The notes: a model not told the origin generated them from the letters alone. Numbered from the stretch's first letter, positions 19,225 to 28,788 are shown. The stretch: 64,000 bases of DNA from Rhizobium sp. 18055 (GCF_902706285.1 NZ_CACSKD010000007.1:124001-188000), one strand, 5' to 3'. Numbers and translations are program-made.

Positions 19225-21294
19225 ATGACGGTTGATTTCGCACCCTTCATTCCCTGGCCGCTGCTTGCCGGCCTGACGGTTCTCGTGCTGGCCATTGCAG
19301 CGCTCGCCATCTTCCGCGGCGTGCGTGGCGCTTGGGTCCGCAGCATCGCGGCGCTGGCGCTTCTGGCGGCGCTTGCCAACCCGCTGCTGATGCAGGAGGA
19401 CCGCGAGCAGCTCTCGACCATCGTCCCCGTCATCGTCGATCGCAGCCAGAGCCAGCAGACGCCCGAGCGCATCAAGATGACCGACGAGGCCTTGGCCGCG
19501 CTCAAGGATCGTCTTGCCCGCTTCCCGAATGTCGAGCCGCGCTATGTCGATGCCACCGAGCCAGAGGATTCCGACGCCCCCTCGACGCGCCTGTTCAACG
19601 CGCTCTCGGCCGCCGTCGCCGACGTTCCGCCCGCCCGCATCGGCGGCGCCATCATGCTTACCGACGGCCAGGTCCACGACGTTCCCGGCGTCAACCAGGC
19701 GCTCGGCTTCGACGCCCCGATCCACGGCTTGATCACCGGCAAGGCCAAGGAATTCGACCGCCGCATCGAGGTCATCAAGGCGCCGCGCTTCGGCATCGTC
19801 AACGAGGAGCAGCAGCTGGTGCTGCGCGTCTTCGACGACGGCCCGAGCCCAGGCGGCACCGCAGACGTCACCGTCAAGCTGAACGGCAACGAGATCGCCA
19901 CGCTGCAGGCCACCCCCGGCCAGGACACGCCCTTCTCCTTCAAGGTCGAGCGCGGCGGCAGCAACGTGCTGGAATTTTCGGTCGCAACCCTGCCCGGCGA
20001 AGTCACCCAGGCCAACAATCGCGCCGTCCACGTCATCGACGGCATCCGCGAGAACCTGCGCGTGCTGCTGGTCTCCGGCGAGCCGCATGCCGGCGAGCGC
20101 GCCTGGCGCAACCTGCTGAAATCCGACGCCTCCGTCGATCTCGTCCACTTCACCATCCTGCGTCCGCCGGAAAAGCAGGACGGCACGCCGATCAACGAGC
20201 TGTCGCTGATCGCCTTCCCGACCCGCGAGCTTTTCGTCGACAAGATCAAGGATTTCGACCTGATCATCTTCGACCGCTACCAGCACCGCGGCGTCCTGCC
20301 GATCCTCTATTACGATTACATCGCCCAGTATGTCGAAAACGGCGGTGCGCTCTTGATTGCCGCCGGCCCCGAACATGCCGGCCAGGACTCGATCGCGCTG
20401 ACGCCGCTGTCATCCGTCCTGCCCGCCGCCCCCACCGGCCAGATGATCGAGAAGGCCTTCTATCCGCGCCTCTCCGACGAGGGCAAGAAACACCCGGTCA
20501 CCCGCGGCCTCGACGGCTCCGCCGACGAGCCGCCCCATTGGGGCCGCTGGTTCCGCAGCGTCGGCGTCGAGCCGCCGCAGGGCGAGACCGTCATGGTCGG
20601 CGCCGACAACAATCCGCTCTTGGTGCTGAACCGCGCCGGACAGGGCCGCGTCGCCATGCTGCTCTCCGATCAGGGCTGGCTCTGGGCTCGCGGCTTCGAA
20701 GGCGGCGGGCCGCACGTCTCGCTTTATCGCCGCGTCGCCCACTGGCTGATGAAGGAACCGGCGCTCGAGGAAGAGGCGCTCACCGCCCGCGCCTCCGGCC
20801 GCACGCTCGAAATCACCCGCCAGACCATCGGCGACAATCCCGGCAACGCCACCGTGCGCTACCCCTCCGGCAAGACCGAAACGCTGCCGCTGACCCAATC
20901 CGAGCCCGGTCTCTACAAGGCCGACAAGCGCATGGACGAGATCGGCCTGTTCGAGATCCGTAATGGCGACATGACCACACTGGTTCACGTCGGCGCCGTC
21001 GATGCGCCGGAGTTCAAGGCGATGATCTCGACACCGGATGCGCTGAAGCCGATCACCGACAAGACCAGGGGTCTGGTCACCCGGGTATCGGATGCCGACG
21101 GCGCCATCACCATCCCGCCGATCCTGCCGGTGCGTGGCCAGATCCGCGTTGCCGACAACGACCGCATGCAGATCCGCCTGACGAACGAGACGGTGCTGAA
21201 GGGAATCAACACCCTGCCGCTGTTCGCAGGCTTCGCCGGCGTCGGCATCCTGCTGCTCGCCTTCGGCGCCATGTGGTGGCGCGAGGGGCGGTAG
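19225..21294 (+). CDS. Large membrane protein of the MoxR operon, glutamine-amidotransferase-like fold (689 aa)
   Basis: Starts 2 bp after the previous stop. It has two N-terminal TM helices (about residues 8-30 and 33-52), a beta-rich middle (about 60-270), a GATase1-like segment (about 275-480) with LLVSGEPHAGERAWRN, then DLIIFDRYQ and GGALLIAAGPE, and one C-terminal TM (about 662-682) ending WWREGR. The GATase-like part lacks an obvious Cys nucleophile, so it is probably structural. It is the last gene of the MoxR operon and is probably a membrane partner of the DUF4159 protein. Function unknown. Confidence 0.87.
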   Translation: MTVDFAPFIPWPLLAGLTVLVLAIAALAIFRGVRGAWVRSIAALALLAALANPLLMQEDREQLSTIVPVIVDRSQSQQTPERIKMTDEALAALKDRLARFPNVEPRYVDATEPEDSDAPSTRLFNALSAAVADVPPARIGGAIMLTDGQVHDVPGVNQALGFDAPIHGLITGKAKEFDRRIEVIKAPRFGIVNEEQQLVLRVFDDGPSPGGTADVTVKLNGNEIATLQATPGQDTPFSFKVERGGSNVLEFSVATLPGEVTQANNRAVHVIDGIRENLRVLLVSGEPHAGERAWRNLLKSDASVDLVHFTILRPPEKQDGTPINELSLIAFPTRELFVDKIKDFDLIIFDRYQHRGVLPILYYDYIAQYVENGGALLIAAGPEHAGQDSIALTPLSSVLPAAPTGQMIEKAFYPRLSDEGKKHPVTRGLDGSADEPPHWGRWFRSVGVEPPQGETVMVGADNNPLLVLNRAGQGRVAMLLSDQGWLWARGFEGGGPHVSLYRRVAHWLMKEPALEEEALTARASGRTLEITRQTIGDNPGNATVRYPSGKTETLPLTQSEPGLYKADKRMDEIGLFEIRNGDMTTLVHVGAVDAPEFKAMISTPDALKPITDKTRGLVTRVSDADGAITIPPILPVRGQIRVADNDRMQIRLTNETVLKGINTLPLFAGFAGVGILLLAFGAMWWREGR

Positions 21295-21396
21295 GCGGTT
21301 CGAGACAGGTCGGCCGAGGCTTAACGGAAACTCGGGATTCTGCTATCCGCTAGAACGAGCCGCGCAATCTCTGCGCGGCCGTTTCGAGCGCAGCTG

Positions 21397-21864
21397 ATGA
21401 CCAACCCCAACACAACCAGACCCAAGACGTCCAAGCCGAAGCCCAAACACGCAGCATTGAAGGTCACCACGGTCCTGTCGAAGAAGGACCGCAAGGCAAT
21501 CGCCGACAAGCTGATCGCCTACAACATCGCCACCTTCGGTCCCAGCGGCCGCCAGTCCGTGGCGATCCGCCTGCGCGACGCCGACGGCAACATCTCAGGC
21601 GGATTGACCGGCTACACCGCCCGCGGCTGGCTCTATATTGAAATGCTGTTTGTGCCCGACGAAATGCGTGGTCAGGGGATGGCCGGAAAGTTGCTGCAAC
21701 TCGCTGAAGGCGAGGCCCGTGCCCGCGGCTGCATCGGCGCCTATATCGATACCATGAACCCGCAGGCGCTGCGTGCCTATATCCGCCAGGGGTTTACCCC
21801 GGTCGGCTCGCTCAAGGATTTCTCCGGCGATCATTCCATGACATGGCTGGAGAAGCGTTTTTGA
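21397..21864 (+). CDS. GNAT family N-acetyltransferase (155 aa)
   Basis: Acetyl-CoA-dependent acetyltransferase fold. The motif-A region reads LFVPDEMRGQGMAGKLLQLA (R-x-x-G-x-G/A pantetheine loop), followed by EARARGCIGAYIDTMN and a C-terminal YIRQGFTPVGSL. A Lys/Pro/Thr-rich N-terminal tail of about 22 residues precedes the domain and may be disordered. The substrate is unknown. It lies about 100 bp after the MoxR operon and converges on the MFS gene. Confidence 0.85.
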   Translation: MTNPNTTRPKTSKPKPKHAALKVTTVLSKKDRKAIADKLIAYNIATFGPSGRQSVAIRLRDADGNISGGLTGYTARGWLYIEMLFVPDEMRGQGMAGKLLQLAEGEARARGCIGAYIDTMNPQALRAYIRQGFTPVGSLKDFSGDHSMTWLEKRF

Positions 21865-21919
21865 CGCCATGCTCCCGGGCACCTCTGCACCCGCGACAGC
21901 AATCGATCAGACCGGAAGA

Positions 21920-23233
21920 TCAGGCGATCGACACCTGCCGCGTCTCCGAGTCGATCACAACGGCCGCAATCGCGGCAATCACCAGGAACCCCGCAAACAA
22001 CCCGATCGCCACGCCCAGCCCTTCGGACACCACCAGCGCCATCAGCGATGGCGCGACAAGCCCGCCGAGCCGCGCCATGGCGCCGGCTGTCCCCATGCCG
22101 GTGGCGCGCACCGAGGTTGGGTAGAGCTCCGGCGTATAGGCGTACAGCGCGCCCCATGTACCAAGCAGCGCAAAGCTCATGATCAGCAGCGACGCGCCGA
22201 CCATCATATCGCTGGTCGAGACGACGAATAGCAGGCACCCCAACGCCGAAAGCAGGCAGAACCCCACCAGCGTCGGCTTGCGCCCCCACGCTTCGACCCC
22301 GTAGGCCGCCAGCACATAGCCCGGCACCTGCGCCAGCGCCACGAACACCAGGAAGCCATAGCCGCGCACGAAGCCGAAGCCGTCGCCGGCAAGCTTTGCC
22401 GGCATCCAGGTGAAGACGCCGTAATAGGACACCGAAACAAGAAACCAGATCGCCAGGATCAGCAGGCTACGGCGGCGAAGCCCACCGGAAAACAGCCCCT
22501 CGGATACGCCCTGCGGTGCGGACACCAGTTCCTCCTCGAAACCGAGCGCCGGCTTGCCGTTGGTCGCCAGCACCCGGTTGACCGTCGTCTTCGCCTCTTC
22601 CAACCGGCCGCTGCGCAGCAGATAGAGCGGCGATTCCGGCACGAAGAAGCGCAGCCCCAACCCCAGAAGCGCCGGGATCGCCGTCACCGCGAAAATATAA
22701 CGCCATGAATCCTGCACACCGGCAACGCTCGCAGCCCAGGCGGCAAGTGCCACGATCAGCGTCCCGATCGCCCAGAACCCTTCGAGCGCCACCAGCCAGC
22801 GACCCCGGCTCTTCGCCGGCAGGAACTCCGCCATCATCGCATAGTCGACAGGCAAGGTGCCGCCGACGGCGATACCGGTCAGAAACCGGAGCACCAGCAG
22901 CACCGCAAAGCTCGGTGCGAAGATCGACAGCACGCCAAAGACGGCATCGCAGGCAACCGTCAGGATCAGCACGCGCCGCCGCCCGACCTTGTCGGCCAGC
23001 CGGCCGAAGCCGTAGGCGCCGATCAGCATACCGAGGAAGAACAGTGTGCCCGTCTGCAGCGCCTGCGGCACCGTCAGCCCGAAGGTGGCCGCGATCGAAG
23101 CCGCGGTGAAGCCGACGGCCAGCACCTGCATGGCGTCGGCTGTCCAGACGAGACCGAAAATCCCCAGAAGCCTGCGCTGAAAGGCGCCGGTTCCGGCCCG
23201 ATCCAGAGCCTCGTCGATTGAAATACGAGCCAT
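21920..23233 (-). CDS. MFS transporter, metabolite:H+ symporter type (437 aa)
   Basis: Twelve hydrophobic segments with the MFS loop 2-3 signature GFGRLADKVGRRRVL (about residue 75-90), the loop-4/5 motif RFLTGIAVGGTLPVDYAMMAEF and PAKSRGRW, and a matching segment in the second half. These patterns are those of the sugar-porter/aromatic-acid/niacin (SV2-like) branch. Substrate cannot be assigned. The ATG has AGGGGAAG about 6 bp upstream. It is followed 56 bp away by the convergent GNAT gene and is transcribed alone. Confidence 0.9.
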   Translation of the reverse strand: MARISIDEALDRAGTGAFQRRLLGIFGLVWTADAMQVLAVGFTAASIAATFGLTVPQALQTGTLFFLGMLIGAYGFGRLADKVGRRRVLILTVACDAVFGVLSIFAPSFAVLLVLRFLTGIAVGGTLPVDYAMMAEFLPAKSRGRWLVALEGFWAIGTLIVALAAWAASVAGVQDSWRYIFAVTAIPALLGLGLRFFVPESPLYLLRSGRLEEAKTTVNRVLATNGKPALGFEEELVSAPQGVSEGLFSGGLRRRSLLILAIWFLVSVSYYGVFTWMPAKLAGDGFGFVRGYGFLVFVALAQVPGYVLAAYGVEAWGRKPTLVGFCLLSALGCLLFVVSTSDMMVGASLLIMSFALLGTWGALYAYTPELYPTSVRATGMGTAGAMARLGGLVAPSLMALVVSEGLGVAIGLFAGFLVIAAIAAVVIDSETRQVSIA

Positions 23234-23307
23234 GCCTACTTCCCCTCAAGCCTCTGAAAGATCACGCAAAGCGCAGGAAACTGCAGAGATTCAGTAAAGC
23301 AAGCAGC

Positions 23308-23808
23308 CTATTTGCGCCAGCCGATTGTGCCCTTCAGCCGGGCGTGCGTCTCGTCCCCGAGTGGCACGACCAGAACCCGACCGGGATCAACGGGACCGGG
23401 AAAGGTCAGCGCGTTGTAGGCGACCTTCTCGAAGCCGAGCGGGCCATAGTAGGGCGGATCGCCGACGAGGATGATGGCCTCGGACCCCTTGCGCCGGGCA
23501 GCCTCCACCGCAATCCGCACCAACTCGCGGCCGATACCGCGGTTCTTGTGCGACGGGCGCACGGCCAGCGGCCCGAGCAGATGGCCGGGAACGCCGCCAG
23601 CCATCACAGGCGTCATCCTGACCGATGCGATCGTCTCGCCATCATCGGCGCAGATGAAGGACAGCGACAGGTCGTGCGGCCCCTGCTCGCGAATGCGGGC
23701 AGCGGCACGTGTATGCCGGCCGGGGCCGAATGCTTCTTCGTTGATGTGTTCGATTGCAGCGTCGTGCGACGCGTCCTCAGTGAGATAAACCAGATCGTGC
23801 TTGTGCAT
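23308..23808 (-). CDS. GNAT family N-acetyltransferase (166 aa)
   Basis: YhbS-like acetyltransferase. The acetyl-CoA loop is LLGPLAVRPSHKNRGIGREL (about residues 84-103), followed by a helix and EAIILVGDPPYYGPLGFEKV, typical of this subgroup. The substrate is unknown. No clear Shine-Dalgarno precedes the ATG at 23808, so the start is less sure. It is tandem with, and upstream of, the MFS gene but 74 bp away. Confidence 0.88.
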   Translation of the reverse strand: MHKHDLVYLTEDASHDAAIEHINEEAFGPGRHTRAAARIREQGPHDLSLSFICADDGETIASVRMTPVMAGGVPGHLLGPLAVRPSHKNRGIGRELVRIAVEAARRKGSEAIILVGDPPYYGPLGFEKVAYNALTFPGPVDPGRVLVVPLGDETHARLKGTIGWRK

Positions 23809-24081
23809 GATGAGACAGAAACCGGATAGACAGAGTGATGGGTTCGCGAGCGCGCCTTCAGGCGTTCGTGAGCATCAGCGTCGTCGCAGGTTTCTGGGTG
23901 CAAACATCAAATCGGGTTCCTGAAATCGTGAAAAGGCCGATAGCAGGAAAAAATTCCGTCGTCCAACAGAAAAATAATGCCGCGAAAACGTTGTGACGCA
24001 CTGTTCAATCTTTGCCACACTGCAAAACGCCGCCGACTGCGATATCTACAGTTCCAACGAAAGAATTGAAGGATCAACACG

Positions 24082-25068
24082 ATGGGTATGCTGGTTGATG
24101 GCGTCTGGCAGGACGTCTGGTACGACACCAAGGAAACCAAGGGCCATTTCAAGCGCGCCGCCTCGCAGTTCCGCAACTGGATCACGGCCGACGGCAGTGC
24201 CGGCCCAACGGGCAGCGGCGGCTTCAAGGCCGAGGCCGGCCGCTATCACCTCTACGTCTCGCTGGCCTGCCCCTGGGCGCACCGCACGCTGATCTTCCGC
24301 AAGCTGAAGAAGCTCGAAGAGCTGATCTCGGTCTCGGTCGTCGATCCGCTGATGCTGGAAAAGGGCTGGGAGTTCAAGGTCGGCGGTGGCGCCACCGGCG
24401 ACCTGCTGTTCGGCACCAAGGCGCTCTCCGACATCTATGTGAAGGCCGATCCGCATTATTCCGGCCGTGTCACCGTACCGGTTCTCTGGGACACAAAGAC
24501 CAACACCATCGTCAGCAACGAATCTTCCGAAATCATCCGGATGTTCAATACCGCCTTCAACGGCCTGACGGGGTCCACCGCCGATTTCTATCCGGAGGAG
24601 CTGCGTACCGACATCGACGACCTCAACGCCGTGATCTACGACACCGTCAACAACGGCGTCTACAAGGCCGGCTTCGCAACGGCCCAGGATGCCTATTCGC
24701 AAAGCGTCGCCAAGCTGTTCGAAACGCTGGATATGCTGGAAGAGCGCCTCGGCAAGGACCGCTATCTCTTCGGTAGCAGGGTAACGGAAGCCGACTGGCG
24801 GCTGTTCACGACGCTGGTGCGCTTCGACCCGGTCTATGTCGGCCACTTCAAGTGCAACATCCGCCGCATCGCCGACTATCCGAACCTGCAGGCCTATTTG
24901 CGCGATCTCTACCAGGTGCCGGGGATCAAGGAGACCGTCAGCATCGCGCACATCAAGGATCACTATTATCGCAGCCACAAGACCATCAATCCGACCGGCA
25001 TCGTGCCCGATGGTCCGCTGCTCGATCTCGATCGCCCGCATGGCCGCGGCGAACGCGCGGCAGCCTGA
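24082..25068 (+). CDS. Glutathionyl-hydroquinone reductase (Xi-class GST, 328 aa)
   Basis: Xi-class glutathione S-transferase. The catalytic Cys motif LACPWAHRTLIFRKLK sits near residue 56-72, and the GSH-contact segment WDTKTNTIVSNESSEIIRMF near 137-156. The C-terminal helical domain includes LFGSRVTEADWRLFTTLVRF. These enzymes reduce glutathionyl-hydroquinones with GSH and are cytosolic. The ATG has AAGGA about 9 bp upstream. Length agrees with E. coli YqjG (328 aa). Confidence 0.93.
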   Translation: MGMLVDGVWQDVWYDTKETKGHFKRAASQFRNWITADGSAGPTGSGGFKAEAGRYHLYVSLACPWAHRTLIFRKLKKLEELISVSVVDPLMLEKGWEFKVGGGATGDLLFGTKALSDIYVKADPHYSGRVTVPVLWDTKTNTIVSNESSEIIRMFNTAFNGLTGSTADFYPEELRTDIDDLNAVIYDTVNNGVYKAGFATAQDAYSQSVAKLFETLDMLEERLGKDRYLFGSRVTEADWRLFTTLVRFDPVYVGHFKCNIRRIADYPNLQAYLRDLYQVPGIKETVSIAHIKDHYYRSHKTINPTGIVPDGPLLDLDRPHGRGERAAA

Positions 25069-25100
25069 TAACGCAGCCATTGGCGTGAAAGCGGCAAGCC

Positions 25101-25574
25101 CTACCAGAAATGATCGGGCTGCCGCTCTCCGGAAAGCTCGGCAAGCCGGCGGTGCGTTGCCGCCGTCGTGCCCTCGGGAAGCGCGTCGGGTGCAAAGAAG
25201 CCGCATTCGACGATCTCGCGATCCGGCAACCGCGGCGCCGTCTGTTCGACGGTGACGCGATAGAACACCACGTGATCGCGGCGGCTGGCGGAGGTATTGA
25301 AATAGACCTGGAACAGTTCAGGCACCCCGATAACCTTCAGATTGCCTTCCTCGTGCAGTTCCTTGATCAGCCCTTCTTCGGCGGTTTCGTTGCGCTCCAG
25401 CCCGCCGCCCGGCATATGCCAGCCGGGCACGTAGCTGTGCCGCACCAGGAAAACGCGCCCCTCTGCATCGAAGCAGGCAGCACGCACGCCCATCGTCATC
25501 CCGCGCGCCAGCGCGAAGTAGATATGCACCACGCGCATCAGCATGCGCGACTGCCAGTGGCGGATTTCCTTCAA
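25101..25574 (-). CDS. NUDIX hydrolase (157 aa)
   Basis: Nudix fold with the box starting GWHMPGGGLERNETAEEG and ending LHEEGNL; the usual Arg of REUxEE is Lys (KEL), a tolerated change. The substrate is unknown. The longest reading uses TTG at 25574 with GGAAGAAG just upstream; an ATG at 25544 would shorten the protein by 10 residues. It converges on the hydroquinone reductase gene (32 bp) and diverges from the phosphoesterase gene. Confidence 0.82.
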   Translation of the reverse strand: MKEIRHWQSRMLMRVVHIYFALARGMTMGVRAACFDAEGRVFLVRHSYVPGWHMPGGGLERNETAEEGLIKELHEEGNLKVIGVPELFQVYFNTSASRRDHVVFYRVTVEQTAPRLPDREIVECGFFAPDALPEGTTAATHRRLAELSGERQPDHFW

Positions 25575-25660
25575 GCTTCTTCCAATTCCATCAATCCGTT
25601 CAAGCAGATGTGCGACGAGATATGTTTGAATTAATGCCGTCGTGAGCTATGTGTGCACCC

Positions 25661-26569
25661 ATGTTCAAGCTCGCGCACATTTCAGACGTCCATCTCGGTC
25701 CGCTGCCCCATCTTTCGTTCCGCGAACTGTTTTCCAAGCGTATTACCGGCTTTGTGAACTGGCATCGAAATCGGCGCAAGCACCTTTTCGGCGGCACGCT
25801 GGATCTGCTGCTCGACGACATCCGCGACAAACAGCCGGATCACCTGGCAATAACAGGCGATCTCGTGAACCTCGCCAGCGGCATCGAGATCCGCGCCGCG
25901 GCAAGCTGGCTGCGCGAATTCGGCGATCCCGCCAACACGTCGGTGGTACCAGGCAATCACGACGCTTATGTGCCCGGAGCCTATGAAAAATCGATGCGCG
26001 CCTGGTACGACAACGTCCACGGCGATCTCGCTCCTGCCGAATGGCAGGAAGGCAAGCACATCTTCCCGTATCTGCGCGTGCGCGGCAAAGTCGCGATCAT
26101 CGGTTGCTCGACGGCCGTCGCCACGCCCCCCTTTGCCGCCAGCGGCTTCTTCGGCGAACGGCAGGCCCGCGAGACCGTCAACATGCTGCGCGCCGCCGGC
26201 GAAGCCGGCCTCTTCCGTGTCGTGATGATCCACCATCCGCCGATCCGCGGTGCCACGTCCTTCCACAAGCGGATGATCGGCATCCGCCGCTTCGCCGCCG
26301 TCATCTCCACCGGCGGCGCCGAGCTCGTGCTGCATGGCCACACCCATCTCAACACCGTCCACTGGCTGCGTGGCCAGACCGGTCCCGTACCAGTCGTCGG
26401 CATCGCCTCCGGCTCGCAGGGCCCCGGTGGTTCCAAGCCCGCGGCCGCCTACAACCTCTTCAGCATCGACGGTTCGCCGGGCGCATGGAGCCTCAAGGGC
26501 GAACGCTTCAGCCTCAGCCCGTCAGGCGATGACATCAATCCGGAAAGCGTCGATATTTTCAGGCTTTAG
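25661..26569 (+). CDS. Metallophosphoesterase (302 aa)
   Basis: Calcineurin-like phosphoesterase with all metal-site blocks in order: HISDVHLG (about residues 5-12), TGDLVN (about 67), GNHDAY (about 93), HHPP (about 194) and HGHTHLN (about 226). The likely substrate is a phosphomonoester or diester (the group includes cyclic-nucleotide phosphodiesterase relatives). I start at the ATG 25661 (MFKLAHISDVH), which fits the family. An in-frame ATG at 25649 is an alternative, and neither has a strong Shine-Dalgarno. Confidence 0.9.
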   Translation: MFKLAHISDVHLGPLPHLSFRELFSKRITGFVNWHRNRRKHLFGGTLDLLLDDIRDKQPDHLAITGDLVNLASGIEIRAAASWLREFGDPANTSVVPGNHDAYVPGAYEKSMRAWYDNVHGDLAPAEWQEGKHIFPYLRVRGKVAIIGCSTAVATPPFAASGFFGERQARETVNMLRAAGEAGLFRVVMIHHPPIRGATSFHKRMIGIRRFAAVISTGGAELVLHGHTHLNTVHWLRGQTGPVPVVGIASGSQGPGGSKPAAAYNLFSIDGSPGAWSLKGERFSLSPSGDDINPESVDIFRL

Positions 26570-26714
26570 CCCCGTTTGCGGAATCAGTTGGGCGACACGT
26601 TGATTCATTGCGCGAAGACACCAGAAAACCCGAAAACTTGCGCCGCGCCCCCTTGGTATTTCTCAATCTAGGCGTACACTTCGTATATTAGCGCTTTTTT
26701 CATGGAGTTGCCGC

Positions 26715-27275
26715 ATGCGATCCACGCCTCCTCCGTTTCGCAGTCTGGCCCTGGCCGGCTGTCTCGCCCTCGCCTTTGCTGCCCCCGCCTTTGCCGCCGG
26801 TGATGAGAGCGACGAAACCAAGCCGCCGCCGAAGACCGAGACCACCACCAAATGCGCCGACGGCAAGATGTGGGACAAGACCAAGAAGGAATGCGTCAAG
26901 CCGAAGAAGAGCAGCTTCAACGACGACGACCTCTACAAGGCCGCCCGTGAATTCTCCTATGCCGGCCAGTATGACAATGCCATCACGGTTCTGCGCCTCG
27001 CCGACAACCAGAACGATCCCCGCATCCTCAACTATCTCGGCTACGCAAACCGCAAGGCGGGCCGGATGGATCTCGGAATGTCCTATTACCGCAAGGCCCT
27101 GCAGGCCGACGAGAACTATATTCTGGCGCGGTCATACATGGGACAAGCTTTGATGGAACAGGGTGATGTTCAGGCAGCACGCGTCCAGCTGGTCGAGATC
27201 CGCGACCGCGGCGGCGAAGACAGCTGGGCCTACCGCTCGCTGCTTCAATCCCTGAATGGCTACCGGACCTATTGA
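26715..27275 (+). CDS. Exported tetratricopeptide-repeat protein (186 aa)
   Basis: Signal peptide (about residues 1-28, ending APAFAAGD). A Pro/Lys/Thr-rich linker follows with two Cys (TKCADGKMWDKTKKECVK) that could form a disulfide. Next come about two TPR units (residues 70-170), for example YKAAREFSYAGQYDNAITVL and ILNYLGYANRKAGRMDLGM. It is probably periplasmic and protein-binding. It sits just upstream of the ECF sigma/anti-sigma pair in the same orientation, which hints at, but does not prove, a link to that regulon. Confidence 0.85.
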   Translation: MRSTPPPFRSLALAGCLALAFAAPAFAAGDESDETKPPPKTETTTKCADGKMWDKTKKECVKPKKSSFNDDDLYKAAREFSYAGQYDNAITVLRLADNQNDPRILNYLGYANRKAGRMDLGMSYYRKALQADENYILARSYMGQALMEQGDVQAARVQLVEIRDRGGEDSWAYRSLLQSLNGYRTY

Positions 27276-27289
27276 GAGAGATAGGTCCG
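27264..27289 (+). other. 9-bp hairpin spanning the stop codon of the TPR gene
   Basis: CGGACCTAT / ATAGGTCCG with an 8-nt loop, perfectly paired, overlapping the last codons and stop of the TPR gene. No T tract follows, so it is not a standard intrinsic terminator; it may protect the 3' end or slow termination. Confidence 0.55.
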
Positions 27290-27437
27290 CCCGAAAAAAG
27301 CTTTGGGAACCCGTGAGATAAGTGGCGTCCTGCTTGCGCAGCAACGGCTAATTGTTTCATAAAGGACACAGAGACGATCAAAATCGCATTCGGCCGGATA
27401 CCGCTTCCCGATACCAGCCAATCACCTTGGAAACACC

Positions 27438-27944
27438 ATGCGTCAACCCGTGACGAGCATCGATATCAGACGTGACCTAGTGGGTCTTCTGCCCCGGTTG
27501 CGCCGGTTCGCGATGACTCTCGCGGGCGATTCAGCCGGTGCCGACGAACTGGTCCAGGCAGCCTGTCAGCGTGCGATTGCCAGAAGCAATCAATGGCAGG
27601 GAGAAGGCCGGCTCGACAGCTGGGTCTACACGCTGCTGCGCCAGCAATGGGCCGAGGACAACCGCAAGCGCAAGCCGCACGCGGGCCAGCGCACCAACGT
27701 CACGGACATCCGAAACGCCGTGCGCGACCGGTCCACGGTGATGGACTCCGATGCCATCCACCAGATGATCGCGCAGATGCCGGACGGCATTGCCAGCGCC
27801 TTCCTGCTGGTGGTCATCGAGGGCCATTCCTACCAGCAATCCGCCGATGTCATGGGCGTCGCCCCCACCCTCATAGTCTCGCAGCTGGCACAGGCAAGGA
27901 TGCACTTCGCCAGCCTCGCGGACGACTATAGCAACAGGTACTGA
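27438..27944 (+). CDS. ECF-type RNA polymerase sigma factor (168 aa)
   Basis: Region 2 is at residues about 14-80 (LPRLRRFAMTLAGD, then ADELVQAACQRAI and RLDSWVYTLLRQQWAEDNRKR). Region 4 is at about 110-160 (MPDGIASAFLLVVIEGHSYQ, a HTH with SADVMGVAP). Length and two-domain layout are those of group 4 (ECF) sigmas. The next gene, 1 bp away, encodes a membrane anti-sigma-like protein, the usual arrangement for release of the sigma on an envelope signal. No GGAAC...GTT-like promoter is obvious upstream. The activating signal is unknown. Confidence 0.9.
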   Translation: MRQPVTSIDIRRDLVGLLPRLRRFAMTLAGDSAGADELVQAACQRAIARSNQWQGEGRLDSWVYTLLRQQWAEDNRKRKPHAGQRTNVTDIRNAVRDRSTVMDSDAIHQMIAQMPDGIASAFLLVVIEGHSYQQSADVMGVAPTLIVSQLAQARMHFASLADDYSNRY

Positions 27945-27945
27945 T

Positions 27946-28788
27946 TTGCTCGATTTCAAGAAACTGCCGCTCGATGCCCAGCTGACCGCCCTCCTCGACG
28001 GCGAGGCAACGCCGGAGCAAAAGCACGAGCTCGAACAGCGGCTGGCAACGGATGACGGTGCGAGGCGGATCTACGACAAACTGCGCCACGGCACCGATTT
28101 CGGCAAGCGCCGGCTCGACGACATCCTGAAGGAACCGGTTCCATTGGCGCTGGTGCGCGCAATCAAGAGCGTACAGCCACCAAAGGCACCTGTCGCACCG
28201 CGGCTGTCGCGCCAGTCCCTGAAGCTGACGCCATCGGGACCACAGGCATTCGCGGCCGCCGTCTTCCTCTTCATCGCCGGCTGCGGCATCGGCTATCTCG
28301 TATCCGAAAGCCACAATGCGACGCTCGCCACCCAAGCGGCAGACGCGGCATCAGCGGCCAATGCCAATGACTGGCTGGGTGACATCCTTTCCATCCAGCG
28401 GCTGCTCGCCCGCCAGCCGCGCCACATCGTCGAGGTGCCGGCTTCGCAGGCAGAAGAGATATCCACCTGGCTGACAACATCGGTCGGCGTCGCCTTCCGT
28501 GTGCCCGATCTCGTCTCCGACGGCTGGACCTTCCAGGGTGCGCGCGTCGTGCTGGCCAACGGCCGTCCGGTCGGGCAACTGATCTACACCAGCGCCGATG
28601 GCGATCTGGCGACCATTGCCTTCCGCAAGGACAACCAGCCCGAGGATACCGAGGATTTCAAGGAAACGATCCGCGACGAGATCGGTCTGGTCACCTGGCA
28701 CAATGCCGGAACCTCCTATGTGCTGGTCGGCCCCTCGTCGGAAGCCTCGCTCAGCCAATTGGCGATGGAGATCGCCACCGCGATCTGA
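27946..28788 (+). CDS. Membrane anti-sigma factor-like protein (280 aa)
   Basis: TTG start 1 bp after the sigma stop. The N-terminal ~50 residues (LTALLDGEATPEQKHELEQR) look like an anti-sigma domain but have no H-x3-C-x2-C zinc motif. One TM helix lies at about residues 103-123 (AAAVFLFIAGCGIGYLV), and the ~155-residue periplasmic part includes SLSQLAMEIATAI near the end. This matches rhizobial 'RsiW-like' transmembrane regulators. It probably holds the preceding sigma at the membrane. A terminator follows 30 bp after the stop. Confidence 0.85.
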   Translation: MLDFKKLPLDAQLTALLDGEATPEQKHELEQRLATDDGARRIYDKLRHGTDFGKRRLDDILKEPVPLALVRAIKSVQPPKAPVAPRLSRQSLKLTPSGPQAFAAAVFLFIAGCGIGYLVSESHNATLATQAADAASAANANDWLGDILSIQRLLARQPRHIVEVPASQAEEISTWLTTSVGVAFRVPDLVSDGWTFQGARVVLANGRPVGQLIYTSADGDLATIAFRKDNQPEDTEDFKETIRDEIGLVTWHNAGTSYVLVGPSSEASLSQLAMEIATAI

